Below, one piece after another: positions 1 to 5,844 of a stretch of DNA of 5,844 bases (positions are counted from its first letter, which is position 1; every line of letters starts with the position of its first letter). The position numbers and the translations under genes were made by a program. The notes under the pieces are model-generated. The model searched no databases and had not been told where the DNA came from. It saw nothing but the letters and a program-made list of their open reading frames with translations. Origin of the DNA: an uncultured Clostridia bacterium (GTDB taxonomy: Bacteria > Bacillota > Clostridia > Oscillospirales > CAG-272); assembly GCA_937884385.1 (NCBI GenBank), contig CALGCW010000289.1:1-5844 (forward strand), read 5' to 3'.

Positions 1-8
1 AAATTACA

Positions 9-92
9 GATTTTCGAACTGCCTGCCAACAGTGAGAAAATCGTTATGTGTTGTGGCTTGTCACAACACGATTTGCGCGGGATCTTGCCGCG
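9..92. repeat. Cluster of three inverted repeats downstream of the operon
   Basis: Three adjacent potential hairpins can be read directly. The first pairs GATTTTC (9-15) with GAAAATC (36-42), and inside it ACTG (18-21) with CAGT (30-33). The second pairs AAATCG (38-43) with CGATTT (69-74), and inside it TGTTGTG (49-55) with CACAACA (62-68), leaving a small bulge at 44-48 and a six-base loop. The third is GC-rich and pairs CGCGG (76-80) with CCGCG (88-92) around a seven-base loop. The first and second share bases 38-42, so they would compete. There is no coding gene here. Such a dense series of arms looks like a composite intergenic repeat or a structured RNA tail rather than a simple terminator, since no T-run follows the GC-rich stem on either strand. 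The family name is not known to me. Confidence 0.6.
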
Positions 93-98
93 AAGCTC

Positions 99-137
99 CC
101 AAAAAAAGTTTTTTGGTTCTTTTTTTCAAAAAAGAAC
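99..137 (-). repeat. Paired A/T-rich palindromes, left copy; possible weak terminator
   Basis: Two perfect inverted repeats abut. CCAAAAAA (99-106) pairs with TTTTTTGG (109-116), and GTTCTTTTTT (116-125) pairs with AAAAAAGAAC (128-137); each has only two bases between its arms. On the minus strand they begin about 29 bases after the permease stop codon. They might serve as the operon's transcription end, because on that strand the first hairpin is followed by a run of seven T. However, the stem is poor in GC and an A-run intervenes, so this is not a canonical intrinsic terminator. Two identical stretches, CTTTTTTGAAAAAAAG and CAAAAAACTTTT, recur at 5801-5834 in the opposite orientation, which supports calling it a repeat family member. 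Confidence 0.6.
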
Positions 138-166
138 ATATCCTTTTCTTTGTAATTATAATTTCT

Positions 167-1951
167 CTATTTTATCTGTTGCTTTTTGAAGCTATGGAAT
201 GCAAGAGCTATGAGGGCTGCGGTGTGGAGCAGGACTATTGCTATGCCGAGGGCTGCATCGTTGCTTGACAGCGAGGGCATAAGTCCTCCGAAAAGCATAT
301 TGATGTCGAAGGAATCGTAAGTCATATTCTGTATTACGATATCGCTTGCGGAAAATCTGAAGCTTTCGAGTGAAAGATATGGGAAGATAGTAAATTTTAT
401 TACCTCAAGCACGGACGTGAGCAGGATAGCCACGGTCTGCACGGTCGCGGACATACTGTATGCCACGAACGACAGCACGAGTGCGAGGGCGCTCTTTTTC
501 ATCAGAACCGAGAGGAAAAAGGCGAGTGCTATGAACGGCAACGATTGAATTATGGACAAAGCTGCTGTGTACAGCGTTTCAACTATAGCCGGGATCTCTG
601 TCACCTTGCCGTTTGCGTACGAAAGGTCGGGTGTGAAGGCATCTCCCACTCCGTTAATAAGTATTTCGATAACACTCAAAGCCACAGTTGAGCCTAAAAC
701 GAGCAACACGTAGAGCGAGAGTGTGCAGGTGAGCTTTGAGAGAAGTATCTTCCATCTCTTTTTGGGTCTTATAAGGAGCAGTCTGACCGTTCCTGCGGAG
801 AACTCGTTTGCAACGATCATTCCTGCAAGGACTATGCTGAATATGGTCGCAAAGCCCGAAACGCTTACTATTTCGGATCTGATATTCTCTTTTGTGACGC
901 TATCCACTCCCTCGGGAGCGACGTTATTGATCACGGCATAATGGGCAACCCTTATACCTGCTTCTGCGTCATTTCTCGATTTTTCCAGCTCCTCTACGTA
1001 ATCTGCGTACGTATCATAGGAATAAAATTCGGTTGCTTTATTCTCTGCAAAGGTCTTTTCGTCCACGGGATATGCGCTATACGCCGAGTGGATCTGCTGT
1101 GCGTACAAAAAGCTTGTGCAAAAGTCGAAGCGCCAGCCGTCAAGCGTCTTTGTTTCGCTTGCAAGCTTATCAAACATTTCGGATGCGAGTGTATAGACCT
1201 CAACGCGTCTTTGAGCTGTGAAGATCTTTCCTTCCTCTGCCCCGGTCGCCTTGAGGTGGGTGAGCTCCAGCTCTGCCTCTGCCACAAGATAGTGTGCGTA
1301 GTCGGAATACTGCTTAAGTATATTTTCTGCGGTGCAGTCTATAACGAGATCCGAAAGCCTTGCAAGCTCCTCTTTAGCCTCGTTTAAATTTGATTCGATC
1401 TGGGCATTCGTCAGCGGCTTTTCTGCCGGGTTGCCCTTGAGATCACACCACGATGAGCCGTCAAAATAGACGTTGTCGGTGTCAAAGTATTCCATCAGGT
1501 AATACCAATAGGACGACTCATATAGCTCTGCGTCTCTGTATTCTCCGCTTGCCAAAAGCTCGTAAGCACACACGCGAAGGTGATAGTCGCTATATGAATA
1601 ATCGCTTCTCTCCTCCGATCCAAAATCGGGGAAAAAGCTTGAGACGCTTCCCTCAAGCAGATATTTTGCCTTCCAATCCTCGGGCGAGTTCTCTACAAAA
1701 AACGCGGCGGAGTCTGCCTTATCGAGCCAATATCTTTCCTCGAGCTCCATATCCATTCCCTTATAGAATTCTGCGTTGTCGAGGTGGGACTCATATATCT
1801 CCTGCGCGTTCTGCTCGTATGAAAAGAGCTTGTCGGACAGGAAGTTCAAGAGGGGCGTTGCAACAAGCACTATGGCAAAAATTATCAGAAGCACGCGGTA
1901 GCTTGTTTGCTTTAGGGTTTTTTGATATTCGTTTATGATTAATCCCTTCAT
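167..1951 (-). CDS. ABC-2 type transporter permease with a large extramembrane domain
   Basis: This is the membrane subunit of an ABC transporter, presumably driven by the ATPase encoded just upstream. The 594-residue protein has one N-terminal membrane helix (about 19-38), then some 320 soluble residues (about 39-360), then a hydrophobic C-terminal half with about five helices (roughly 362-382, 408-430, 463-483, 487-515 and 568-587). The stretch NEFSAGTVRLLLIRP (382-396) is the typical cytoplasmic coupling segment of ABC-2 permeases. The soluble part is acidic, rich in Tyr and Glu, and looks mostly helical, with possible coiled coil around 183-260; it should lie outside the membrane if residue 382 onward is cytoplasmic. 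The start codon overlaps the ATPase stop as ATGA, with GGAGG ten bases before it. The protein is much longer than BcrB-type permeases (about 230 residues), mainly because of this domain. Substrate and transport direction are unknown; export or self-protection is inferred from the neighbours. Confidence 0.93.
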   Translation of the reverse strand: MKGLIINEYQKTLKQTSYRVLLIIFAIVLVATPLLNFLSDKLFSYEQNAQEIYESHLDNAEFYKGMDMELEERYWLDKADSAAFFVENSPEDWKAKYLLEGSVSSFFPDFGSEERSDYSYSDYHLRVCAYELLASGEYRDAELYESSYWYYLMEYFDTDNVYFDGSSWCDLKGNPAEKPLTNAQIESNLNEAKEELARLSDLVIDCTAENILKQYSDYAHYLVAEAELELTHLKATGAEEGKIFTAQRRVEVYTLASEMFDKLASETKTLDGWRFDFCTSFLYAQQIHSAYSAYPVDEKTFAENKATEFYSYDTYADYVEELEKSRNDAEAGIRVAHYAVINNVAPEGVDSVTKENIRSEIVSVSGFATIFSIVLAGMIVANEFSAGTVRLLLIRPKKRWKILLSKLTCTLSLYVLLVLGSTVALSVIEILINGVGDAFTPDLSYANGKVTEIPAIVETLYTAALSIIQSLPFIALAFFLSVLMKKSALALVLSFVAYSMSATVQTVAILLTSVLEVIKFTIFPYLSLESFRFSASDIVIQNMTYDSFDINMLFGGLMPSLSSNDAALGIAIVLLHTAALIALAFHSFKKQQIK

Positions 1952-2916
1952 TTTTTGATATCCTCCCTCTTTGCATACTGCTCGTCCGAGCGCAGGTCGG
2001 TGGTCATTTCAAGAAAGGCATCTTCAAGTGAGCGTTTTTTCTCCTCTGCTCCGTAGATCTTTACGCCACCAAGACAGAGCAGATAGATGATGCCGGGTAT
2101 GTTATCGTGGGAGGTGGCAAGAGTGATCCTTCCCTCCTCGCACGTTGCGTCATAGCCGTGATCCTTAAGGATTGACAGTGCGCGGGCTTCGTCCTTGACG
2201 CTCAAAACGAGTGAGGATTTAGCGTCTGCGCTCATATTCTGAAGCTCGGAGAGCGACTTCTTTCCCACTACCTTGCCGTGGTTTATGACCGCGACGGTAT
2301 CGCAAAGCTGTTCAAGCTCCGAAAGCAGGTGGCTGGAAACGAAAACGGCAAGTCCCTCGTCGTGTGCGAGCTTTTTCAAAAGATCGCGCAGATCCTTGAT
2401 GCCCGCGGGGTCAAGACCGTTTGTGGGCTCGTCGAGTACAAGGAGCGACGGGCGGTGCAATATCGCCTGCGCCACGCCGAGTCTTTGTCTCATTCCGAGT
2501 GAATATTTGGATATTTTTTCATCTGTGCGCGATGAGAGACCCACCAAGGAGAGGACCTCGTTTATACGGCTCTCCTCTATGGGATGGTCATACATTCTTG
2601 CAAAATGTCTGAGATTTTCGCGTGCGGTGAGGTAGGAATACATTTCAGGGTTTTCTACGATGCCGCCTACGCGTGCTATCGCACTTTCAAAATCAAGAGC
2701 AACGTCGTGCCCACAGATAAGTATTTTTCCGTGCGTGATTTTAAGCAGCCCCAAGATCAGCTTGATCGTTGTGGTCTTTCCCGAGCCGTTCGGGCCGAGA
2801 TAGCCGAGTATCTCGCCCTCACCGACGCTCAAGGTGACGTTATCCAACACTTTTCTCGAGCCGAAGGATTTGGAGAGATCCTCTATCTCCAATACCGTTT
2901 TGTTATAATCTGACAT
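1948..2916 (-). CDS. ABC transporter ATP-binding protein, BcrA/CcmA type
   Basis: This cytoplasmic ATPase should power the adjacent ABC-2 permease. All core motifs are present in the 322-residue protein: Walker A GPNGSGKT (41-48), signature SLGMRQR (139-145), Walker B LLVLDEP (158-164), D-loop GLDP (167-170) and the switch histidine H196 in SSHLLSE. At the Q-loop position the segment reads VGGIVENPEMY, with Glu88 where many ABC proteins have Gln; from family knowledge this is common in BcrA-like and lantibiotic-immunity ATPases. Residues from about 215 on form the accessory C-terminal region of this family, including the usual late helix SLEDAFLEMT (296-305). The start is supported by a perfect AGGAGG ten bases upstream. 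The gene begins 27 bases after the uppP stop and its own stop overlaps the permease start. The family also includes Na+ and other drug exporters, so the substrate cannot be read from this protein. Confidence 0.96.
   Translation of the reverse strand: MSDYNKTVLEIEDLSKSFGSRKVLDNVTLSVGEGEILGYLGPNGSGKTTTIKLILGLLKITHGKILICGHDVALDFESAIARVGGIVENPEMYSYLTARENLRHFARMYDHPIEESRINEVLSLVGLSSRTDEKISKYSLGMRQRLGVAQAILHRPSLLVLDEPTNGLDPAGIKDLRDLLKKLAHDEGLAVFVSSHLLSELEQLCDTVAVINHGKVVGKKSLSELQNMSADAKSSLVLSVKDEARALSILKDHGYDATCEEGRITLATSHDNIPGIIYLLCLGGVKIYGAEEKKRSLEDAFLEMTTDLRSDEQYAKREDIKK
1962..1966 (-). promoter_or_regulatory. Permease ribosome binding site inside the ATPase gene
   Basis: On the minus strand GGAGG lies ten bases before the permease ATG, within the last codons of the ATPase gene. 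Together with the ATGA stop-start overlap at 1948-1951 it fixes the permease start and suggests translational coupling, giving a balanced supply of the two subunits. Confidence 0.8.
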
Positions 2917-2943
2917 ACGATATATTCCTCCTTTTTTTAGGAT

Positions 2944-3855
2944 TTAGGATAAAAATACAAAATACATTAATACTGCGGCGCCGAGGATGATGCGGTAGAC
3001 CCCGAAGGGGGCGAACGAGTGCTTTTTGACAAAATTCATTAAGAATTTTATTGATATCATTGACACGGCAAAGGCGATCACGGTAGAGGTGGCGAGTATT
3101 ATCCACGCATCTGCGGGAACGGCAAGAGAGGTGCCGAAGCTGTTCTCTCCGCCGACAAATTCAAAAAAGCCAAGTGCCTTTATGAGGCTTCCGCCCACCA
3201 TTGCGGGAATTCCCATAAAAAATGAGAATTCTGCGCCGCAGGCGCGCGAGAAGCCGATGAGCATTGCGCCGAGTATCGTTGCGCCCGAGCGAGAGGTGCC
3301 CGGAATTATGGCGAGCATCTGAAAGACGCCCATCAAAAATGCGTATTTATATGAAATTTGTGAAACGTCCGTTATTGTGGGCGTTTTGTTTGCGTTTTTC
3401 TTCTCGATTATTACAAAAAGTATGCCGTAAATTATGAGCATAAGTGCCACGGTCACGCCGTTATAGAGCCAGCCGTCGATATCCTTGCCTGTGAGCTTCT
3501 CGATGACCTTATCAAGCACTATGCCGACCGCGGCTGCGGGGATCGAAGCCACGCAGACCTTGAACCAGGTTTGCCAGACGGCATTTTTCTCCTCCCTGCT
3601 TTTGCTTTTCGAAAAGGGCCAGAGCTTATTCCAAAAGAGCACCACCACTGCCATTATTGCGCCGAGCTGTATGACCACCTCGAACATTTTGCCGAATTCG
3701 CTTGTGAAATCGGGGTGGACGTCTGCGCCGACGGTGAGTGGGAAAAATTCATCGAAAAGTATGATGTGTCCCGTTGAGCTTATGGGCAGCCATTCGGTTA
3801 CGCCCTCGATTATGCCTAAAAGGATGGCTTTTATGAGTTCGATTATGAAGGTCAT
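2944..3855 (-). CDS. uppP: Undecaprenyl-diphosphatase UppP (BacA family)
   Basis: This integral membrane enzyme dephosphorylates undecaprenyl pyrophosphate to undecaprenyl phosphate, recycling the lipid carrier for peptidoglycan and other wall polymers; raised levels give bacitracin resistance. The family's two active-site segments are clear: EGVTEWLPISSTGH (17-30, with Glu17, Glu21 and His30) and PGTSRSG (185-191, with Arg189). The rest is hydrophobic and consistent with the multi-helix BacA fold. At 303 residues it is somewhat longer than the 273-residue E. coli protein, apparently through a longer segment after the first motif (about 38-55) and a polar stretch at 80-93. The start has AAGGAG five bases upstream and lies one base after the stop of the preceding gene. 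An ABC ATPase follows 27 bases on. Being next to a BcrA-like transporter recalls bcrABD bacitracin-resistance operons, although UppP is also an ordinary housekeeping enzyme. Confidence 0.97.
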   Translation of the reverse strand: MTFIIELIKAILLGIIEGVTEWLPISSTGHIILFDEFFPLTVGADVHPDFTSEFGKMFEVVIQLGAIMAVVVLFWNKLWPFSKSKSREEKNAVWQTWFKVCVASIPAAAVGIVLDKVIEKLTGKDIDGWLYNGVTVALMLIIYGILFVIIEKKNANKTPTITDVSQISYKYAFLMGVFQMLAIIPGTSRSGATILGAMLIGFSRACGAEFSFFMGIPAMVGGSLIKALGFFEFVGGENSFGTSLAVPADAWIILATSTVIAFAVSMISIKFLMNFVKKHSFAPFGVYRIILGAAVLMYFVFLS

Positions 3856-3856
3856 A

Positions 3857-4330
3857 TTAACTCCTTAACAGATCTGCTATCTCCTTTTGATTGGGTAGGG
3901 TCACTACGGTGCCGTTGAAGAGCTTTATGTAGATATCTTCTTTTGTATAAATTATTTTTTGGATATCTTTTTTTCTGAACTCGCCGGCACCTTGAGGGAT
4001 GGTCTTGCAGATGTCGTGATAGATACCGTCCTCGTAATAGAATTTAAATTCAAGGGCTGAAACGGAATGCTTTTTGAAGAGACGGAGCATCGTCACGGTG
4101 CGGGCGCGGTAGACCTTTGTCCAAAAATACAAAAAATATAGTGCGGGCACAATTAGAACGAGACCCAAAAACATCAAGATGTCGATGGATGCCGAAAATC
4201 CGATAATGAGACATATAATTGAGCCGATGGCGCACGCCACTCCCGTGTTAATCTTTGTGGGATAGGTGAGAGCAATGGTTAGAATCGATGTTTTTCTTTC
4301 CCTTTCGAGAGTATGGATGTATTCTGCCAT
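3857..4330 (-). CDS. Small two-helix membrane protein, YcxB-like
   Basis: I do not recognise a defined function. The 157-residue protein starts with a polar N-terminus of about 28 residues, followed by two membrane helices (about 30-46 and 51-70) separated by a very short turn, and then a soluble C-terminal domain (about 75-157). That domain has alternating beta-type segments, including FKFYYEDGIYHD (95-106) and a run ending DIYIKLFNGTVVTLPNQ (132-148). Two helices followed by a small PH-like beta domain with an aromatic-rich end resembles the YcxB-like family, which is itself uncharacterised; this assignment is by general resemblance only. The start has AGGAG eight bases upstream. It sits 23 bases after the U32 gene and one base before uppP, so it is almost certainly translated as part of the operon, and both proteins would be in the membrane. 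Confidence 0.85.
   Translation of the reverse strand: MAEYIHTLERERKTSILTIALTYPTKINTGVACAIGSIICLIIGFSASIDILMFLGLVLIVPALYFLYFWTKVYRARTVTMLRLFKKHSVSALEFKFYYEDGIYHDICKTIPQGAGEFRKKDIQKIIYTKEDIYIKLFNGTVVTLPNQKEIADLLRS
3861..3866 (-). promoter_or_regulatory. uppP ribosome binding site inside the preceding gene
   Basis: AAGGAG on the minus strand lies five bases before the uppP ATG and within the last codons of the YcxB-like gene, whose stop codon is separated from the ATG by one base. This arrangement fixes the uppP start and favours re-initiation by ribosomes finishing the upstream gene. Confidence 0.8.
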
Positions 4331-4353
4331 AATAATTTCTCCTTTTGTGTTTT

Positions 4354-5613
4354 TTATTCTCCTGCGCGGAGGATGTCGCCCGTCTTTACCTCGAAGGGGA
4401 CTTTTACGAAGAAGTGCATAAAGGGATGGGGGGCGGATTCGATAGGTGCGCCCGTTGTGTCGCGCAAGTCGGTGACGTTGAGTGCTATGCCGACCTTATT
4501 GGGAGAAATGATCTCGGCGCTGTCTCCTATCTTGCATTTATTCTTTTGCATAAAGAGGTAGTATTTGCCGTCCTCTGCGCCCTCGTTTAACTTCTCTTGC
4601 GCTTCTCTTTCCGCATCGTTCATATCGCACGCGATAGCAAAATACGCTTTCTCGCGGATATAGCCCGTATTTGAGGAGAGTTGGGCGTTTTCGATCGGGT
4701 AGTTGAAGTAGAAGCCCGTGCAATACTCTCTATGGCTGACGGACTCAAGCTCGCGCATCCAGAGGGGATCGAATCTGTAGTTTTCTTTATCTCGGTAGTA
4801 GGCATCGATCGCCATTCTGTACGTATTAGTGACTACTGCCGTGTAGTATGCGCTCTTCATTCTGCCCTCGATCTTAAAGGACTTGATGCCTGCCTCGATA
4901 AGCTCGGGGATATGCTCAATGGTGCACATATCCTTTGAGGACATTATGAACGTGCCGTGCTCGTTCTGCTCTATGGGCAGGGGCATATCGGGGCGCTTTT
5001 CCTCAACGAGTGTGAAATTCCATCTACAGGGCTGTGCGCACGCGCCGCGGTTTGCATCCCTGCCCGTTATGTGGTGGGAGAGCATACATCTGCCGCTGTA
5101 GGATACGCACATTGAGCCGTGGACGAAGGCTTCGAGCTCGATATCGTCGGGAATACCTGCTCTTATCCTCTTTATCTCGCCAAGTGTGAGCTCTCTTGCA
5201 AGTACGAGCCTTTTTGCGCCAAGTGCGATATATGCCTTTGCCGCCGCTACACTGACGATGGATGCCTGTGTAGACACGTGGATCTCCATTTCGGGCAGAA
5301 TCTCCTTGATCGTTGCCATTACACCGAGGTCCGCGACGATCATTGCGTCGATCGGGCAGTCGGAAAGCGCGGTGAGGTATTCGCGAAGCACGCTGTATTC
5401 GTGCTCGTGAGGCATCGTGTTTACGGTGAGATACACCTTTTTGCCCCTTTTGTGCGCGTATTCGACCGCTTCGTGGAGCTCTTCGTTCGTGAAATTGTCG
5501 GCGGCGCTTCTCATTCCGAACACATTACCGGCAAGGTATACCGCATCCGCGCCGTAAAGAAGGGCGGATCTCATTTTTTCAAAATTTCCTGCGGGGGATA
5601 AAAGTTCAACCAT
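4354..5613 (-). CDS. U32 family protein, TrhP/YrrO-like RNA hydroxylase
   Basis: The family was named peptidase U32, but characterised members hydroxylate RNA: TrhP (YegQ, and YrrN/YrrO in Bacillus) acts on tRNA uridine 34 using prephenate, and RlhA on 23S rRNA. The 419-residue length is close to YrrO-type proteins. The N-terminus VELLSPAGNFEKMRSAL followed by GADAVYLAG is characteristic. The full U32 signature is present at 161-179 (Glu161, Phe163, Gly166, Cys169, Gly174, Cys176, Ser179), followed by ACAQPCRW with Cys192 and Cys196, and Cys230 in SSKDMC. Several of these cysteines are candidates for the iron-sulfur cluster reported in the family. Residues from about 310 form the small C-terminal beta domain. 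The start has AAAGGTGA eleven bases upstream and a consensus promoter, making this the first gene of the operon. The exact RNA target is inferred; RlhA-like or protease-associated roles cannot be excluded. Confidence 0.94.
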   Translation of the reverse strand: MVELLSPAGNFEKMRSALLYGADAVYLAGNVFGMRSAADNFTNEELHEAVEYAHKRGKKVYLTVNTMPHEHEYSVLREYLTALSDCPIDAMIVADLGVMATIKEILPEMEIHVSTQASIVSVAAAKAYIALGAKRLVLARELTLGEIKRIRAGIPDDIELEAFVHGSMCVSYSGRCMLSHHITGRDANRGACAQPCRWNFTLVEEKRPDMPLPIEQNEHGTFIMSSKDMCTIEHIPELIEAGIKSFKIEGRMKSAYYTAVVTNTYRMAIDAYYRDKENYRFDPLWMRELESVSHREYCTGFYFNYPIENAQLSSNTGYIREKAYFAIACDMNDAEREAQEKLNEGAEDGKYYLFMQKNKCKIGDSAEIISPNKVGIALNVTDLRDTTGAPIESAPHPFMHFFVKVPFEVKTGDILRAGE

Positions 5614-5624
5614 TTTATTCTATG

Positions 5625-5632
5625 TCACCTTT
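5625..5632 (-). promoter_or_regulatory. Ribosome binding site of the U32 gene
   Basis: On the minus strand AAAGGTGA lies eleven bases before the ATG at 5613. The match to the anti-Shine-Dalgarno is good but weaker than the AGGAGG of the ATPase gene, and the spacing is on the long side. Confidence 0.65.
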
Positions 5633-5667
5633 TGTTTAATTATTTTTTTATATAATATTTCAGTATA

Positions 5668-5696
5668 ATTATAATATATATGCGCGAAGATGTCAA
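5668..5696 (-). promoter_or_regulatory. Consensus sigma-A type promoter of the operon
   Basis: Reading the minus strand, TTGACA (5691-5696) and TATAAT (5668-5673) are separated by exactly 17 bases, so both hexamers and the spacer match the vegetative consensus perfectly. Transcription should begin near 5661, giving a leader of about 48 bases before the U32 start codon. The leader is A-rich and shows no hairpin, riboswitch or attenuator. This is the only convincing promoter found for the five genes, and the perfect match suggests strong constitutive expression unless an unseen repressor acts here. Confidence 0.88.
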
Positions 5697-5800
5697 GGTG
5701 GTGGATTAAATTTTGATTGGTGTGCTTGAAGGAGAGGAAATGCAAAATGCAAAGGGCAAAATTGGGATTTATCGGGGAGAAGTTACAACGGAAGGATTTT

Positions 5801-5844
5801 CGCTTTTTTGAAAAAAAGCTCGCAAAAAACTTTTGTCGCTTGGG
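5801..5844 (+). repeat. A/T-rich palindrome repeat, right copy, cut by the window end
   Basis: GCTTTTTT (5802-5809) pairs with AAAAAAGC (5812-5819) around two bases, and CAAAA (5823-5827) with TTTTG (5831-5835) forms a weaker second arm. The blocks CTTTTTTGAAAAAAAG and CAAAAAACTTTT are identical to those on the minus strand at 103-135, with three versus four bases between them, so this is a diverged inverted copy of the left element. It probably continues beyond the window. It lies about 105 bases upstream of the operon promoter. A transcription-terminator role for an off-window gene is possible but not supported by a clear T-run. Confidence 0.55.

Noticed and set aside
9..137. CRISPR array or insertion-sequence end
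   Set aside because: The arms differ in sequence from one another, there are no regularly spaced direct repeats, and no transposase or cas gene is in the window.
44..139. Minus-strand frame of 31 codons inside the left repeat
   Set aside because: It is made of the palindromes themselves, with a weak GGA two bases before the ATG. A similar Phe/Lys-rich peptide arises from the right copy, but an extra base puts the two copies in different frames, so there is no conserved protein.
32..268. Plus-strand frame of 78 codons at the left end
   Set aside because: It runs through the hairpin cluster and then antisense into the 3' end of the permease; it has no ribosome binding site and its composition is that of the repeat.
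1453..1938. Plus-strand open frame of 161 codons
   Set aside because: It lies wholly antisense to the permease, has an Arg/Ser/Pro-rich composition typical of a reverse-frame shadow, and lacks a recognisable domain.
2903..3106. Minus-strand frame of 67 codons across the uppP-ATPase junction
   Set aside because: It overlaps the uppP 3' end and ATPase start out of frame; the AGGAGG at 2927-2932 serves the ATPase ATG.
5119..5601. Plus-strand open frame of 160 codons
   Set aside because: It is antisense to the strongly supported U32 gene, Cys- and His-rich without a zinc-finger pattern, and lacks a ribosome binding site.
5614..5662. Possible riboswitch or attenuator in the U32 leader
   Set aside because: The leader is only about 48 bases, A-rich and shows no inverted repeat or T-run.

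Overview
This window carries one tightly packed five-gene block, all on the minus strand, with short AT-rich, repeat-bearing flanks. Moderate base composition, strong AGGAGG-type ribosome binding sites, a textbook vegetative (sigma-A type) promoter and the protein families present all suggest a Gram-positive Firmicute, most likely an anaerobic gut-type Clostridia. This taxonomic placement is inference; there is no rRNA or marker gene here to fix it.

Layout, in transcription order (right to left): a perfect-consensus promoter (5668-5696); a U32-family protein resembling the RNA hydroxylase TrhP/YrrO (5613-4354); a small two-helix membrane protein with a YcxB-like tail (4330-3857); undecaprenyl-diphosphatase UppP/BacA (3855-2944); an ABC transporter ATPase of the BcrA/CcmA type (2916-1948); and an ABC-2 permease with a large domain predicted to lie outside the membrane (1951-167). 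Gaps between genes are 23, 1, 27 and -4 bases, every gene has its own Shine-Dalgarno sequence, and no internal promoter space is visible. The set therefore reads as one operon with translational coupling at the uppP and permease starts.

Functionally, the last three genes are the most coherent group. UppP recycles undecaprenyl pyrophosphate, the lipid carrier bound by bacitracin. BcrA-like ATPases with ABC-2 permeases are known from resistance to bacitracin and other cell-envelope peptides, and the known bcrABD operons also pair such a transporter with an undecaprenyl-pyrophosphate phosphatase. A role in cell-envelope stress or peptide-antibiotic tolerance is a reasonable hypothesis, not a demonstrated function. 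The U32 gene is more likely RNA-modification housekeeping that shares the promoter.

The flanks hold the least ordinary DNA. At the left end (about 9-137), five consecutive inverted repeats fill the space after the permease stop. The A/T-rich part of that element recurs at the right end (5801-5844) in the opposite orientation, so the operon is bracketed by two outward-pointing copies of what looks like a dispersed intergenic repeat. No tRNA, rRNA, CRISPR array, transposase gene or riboswitch was recognised.
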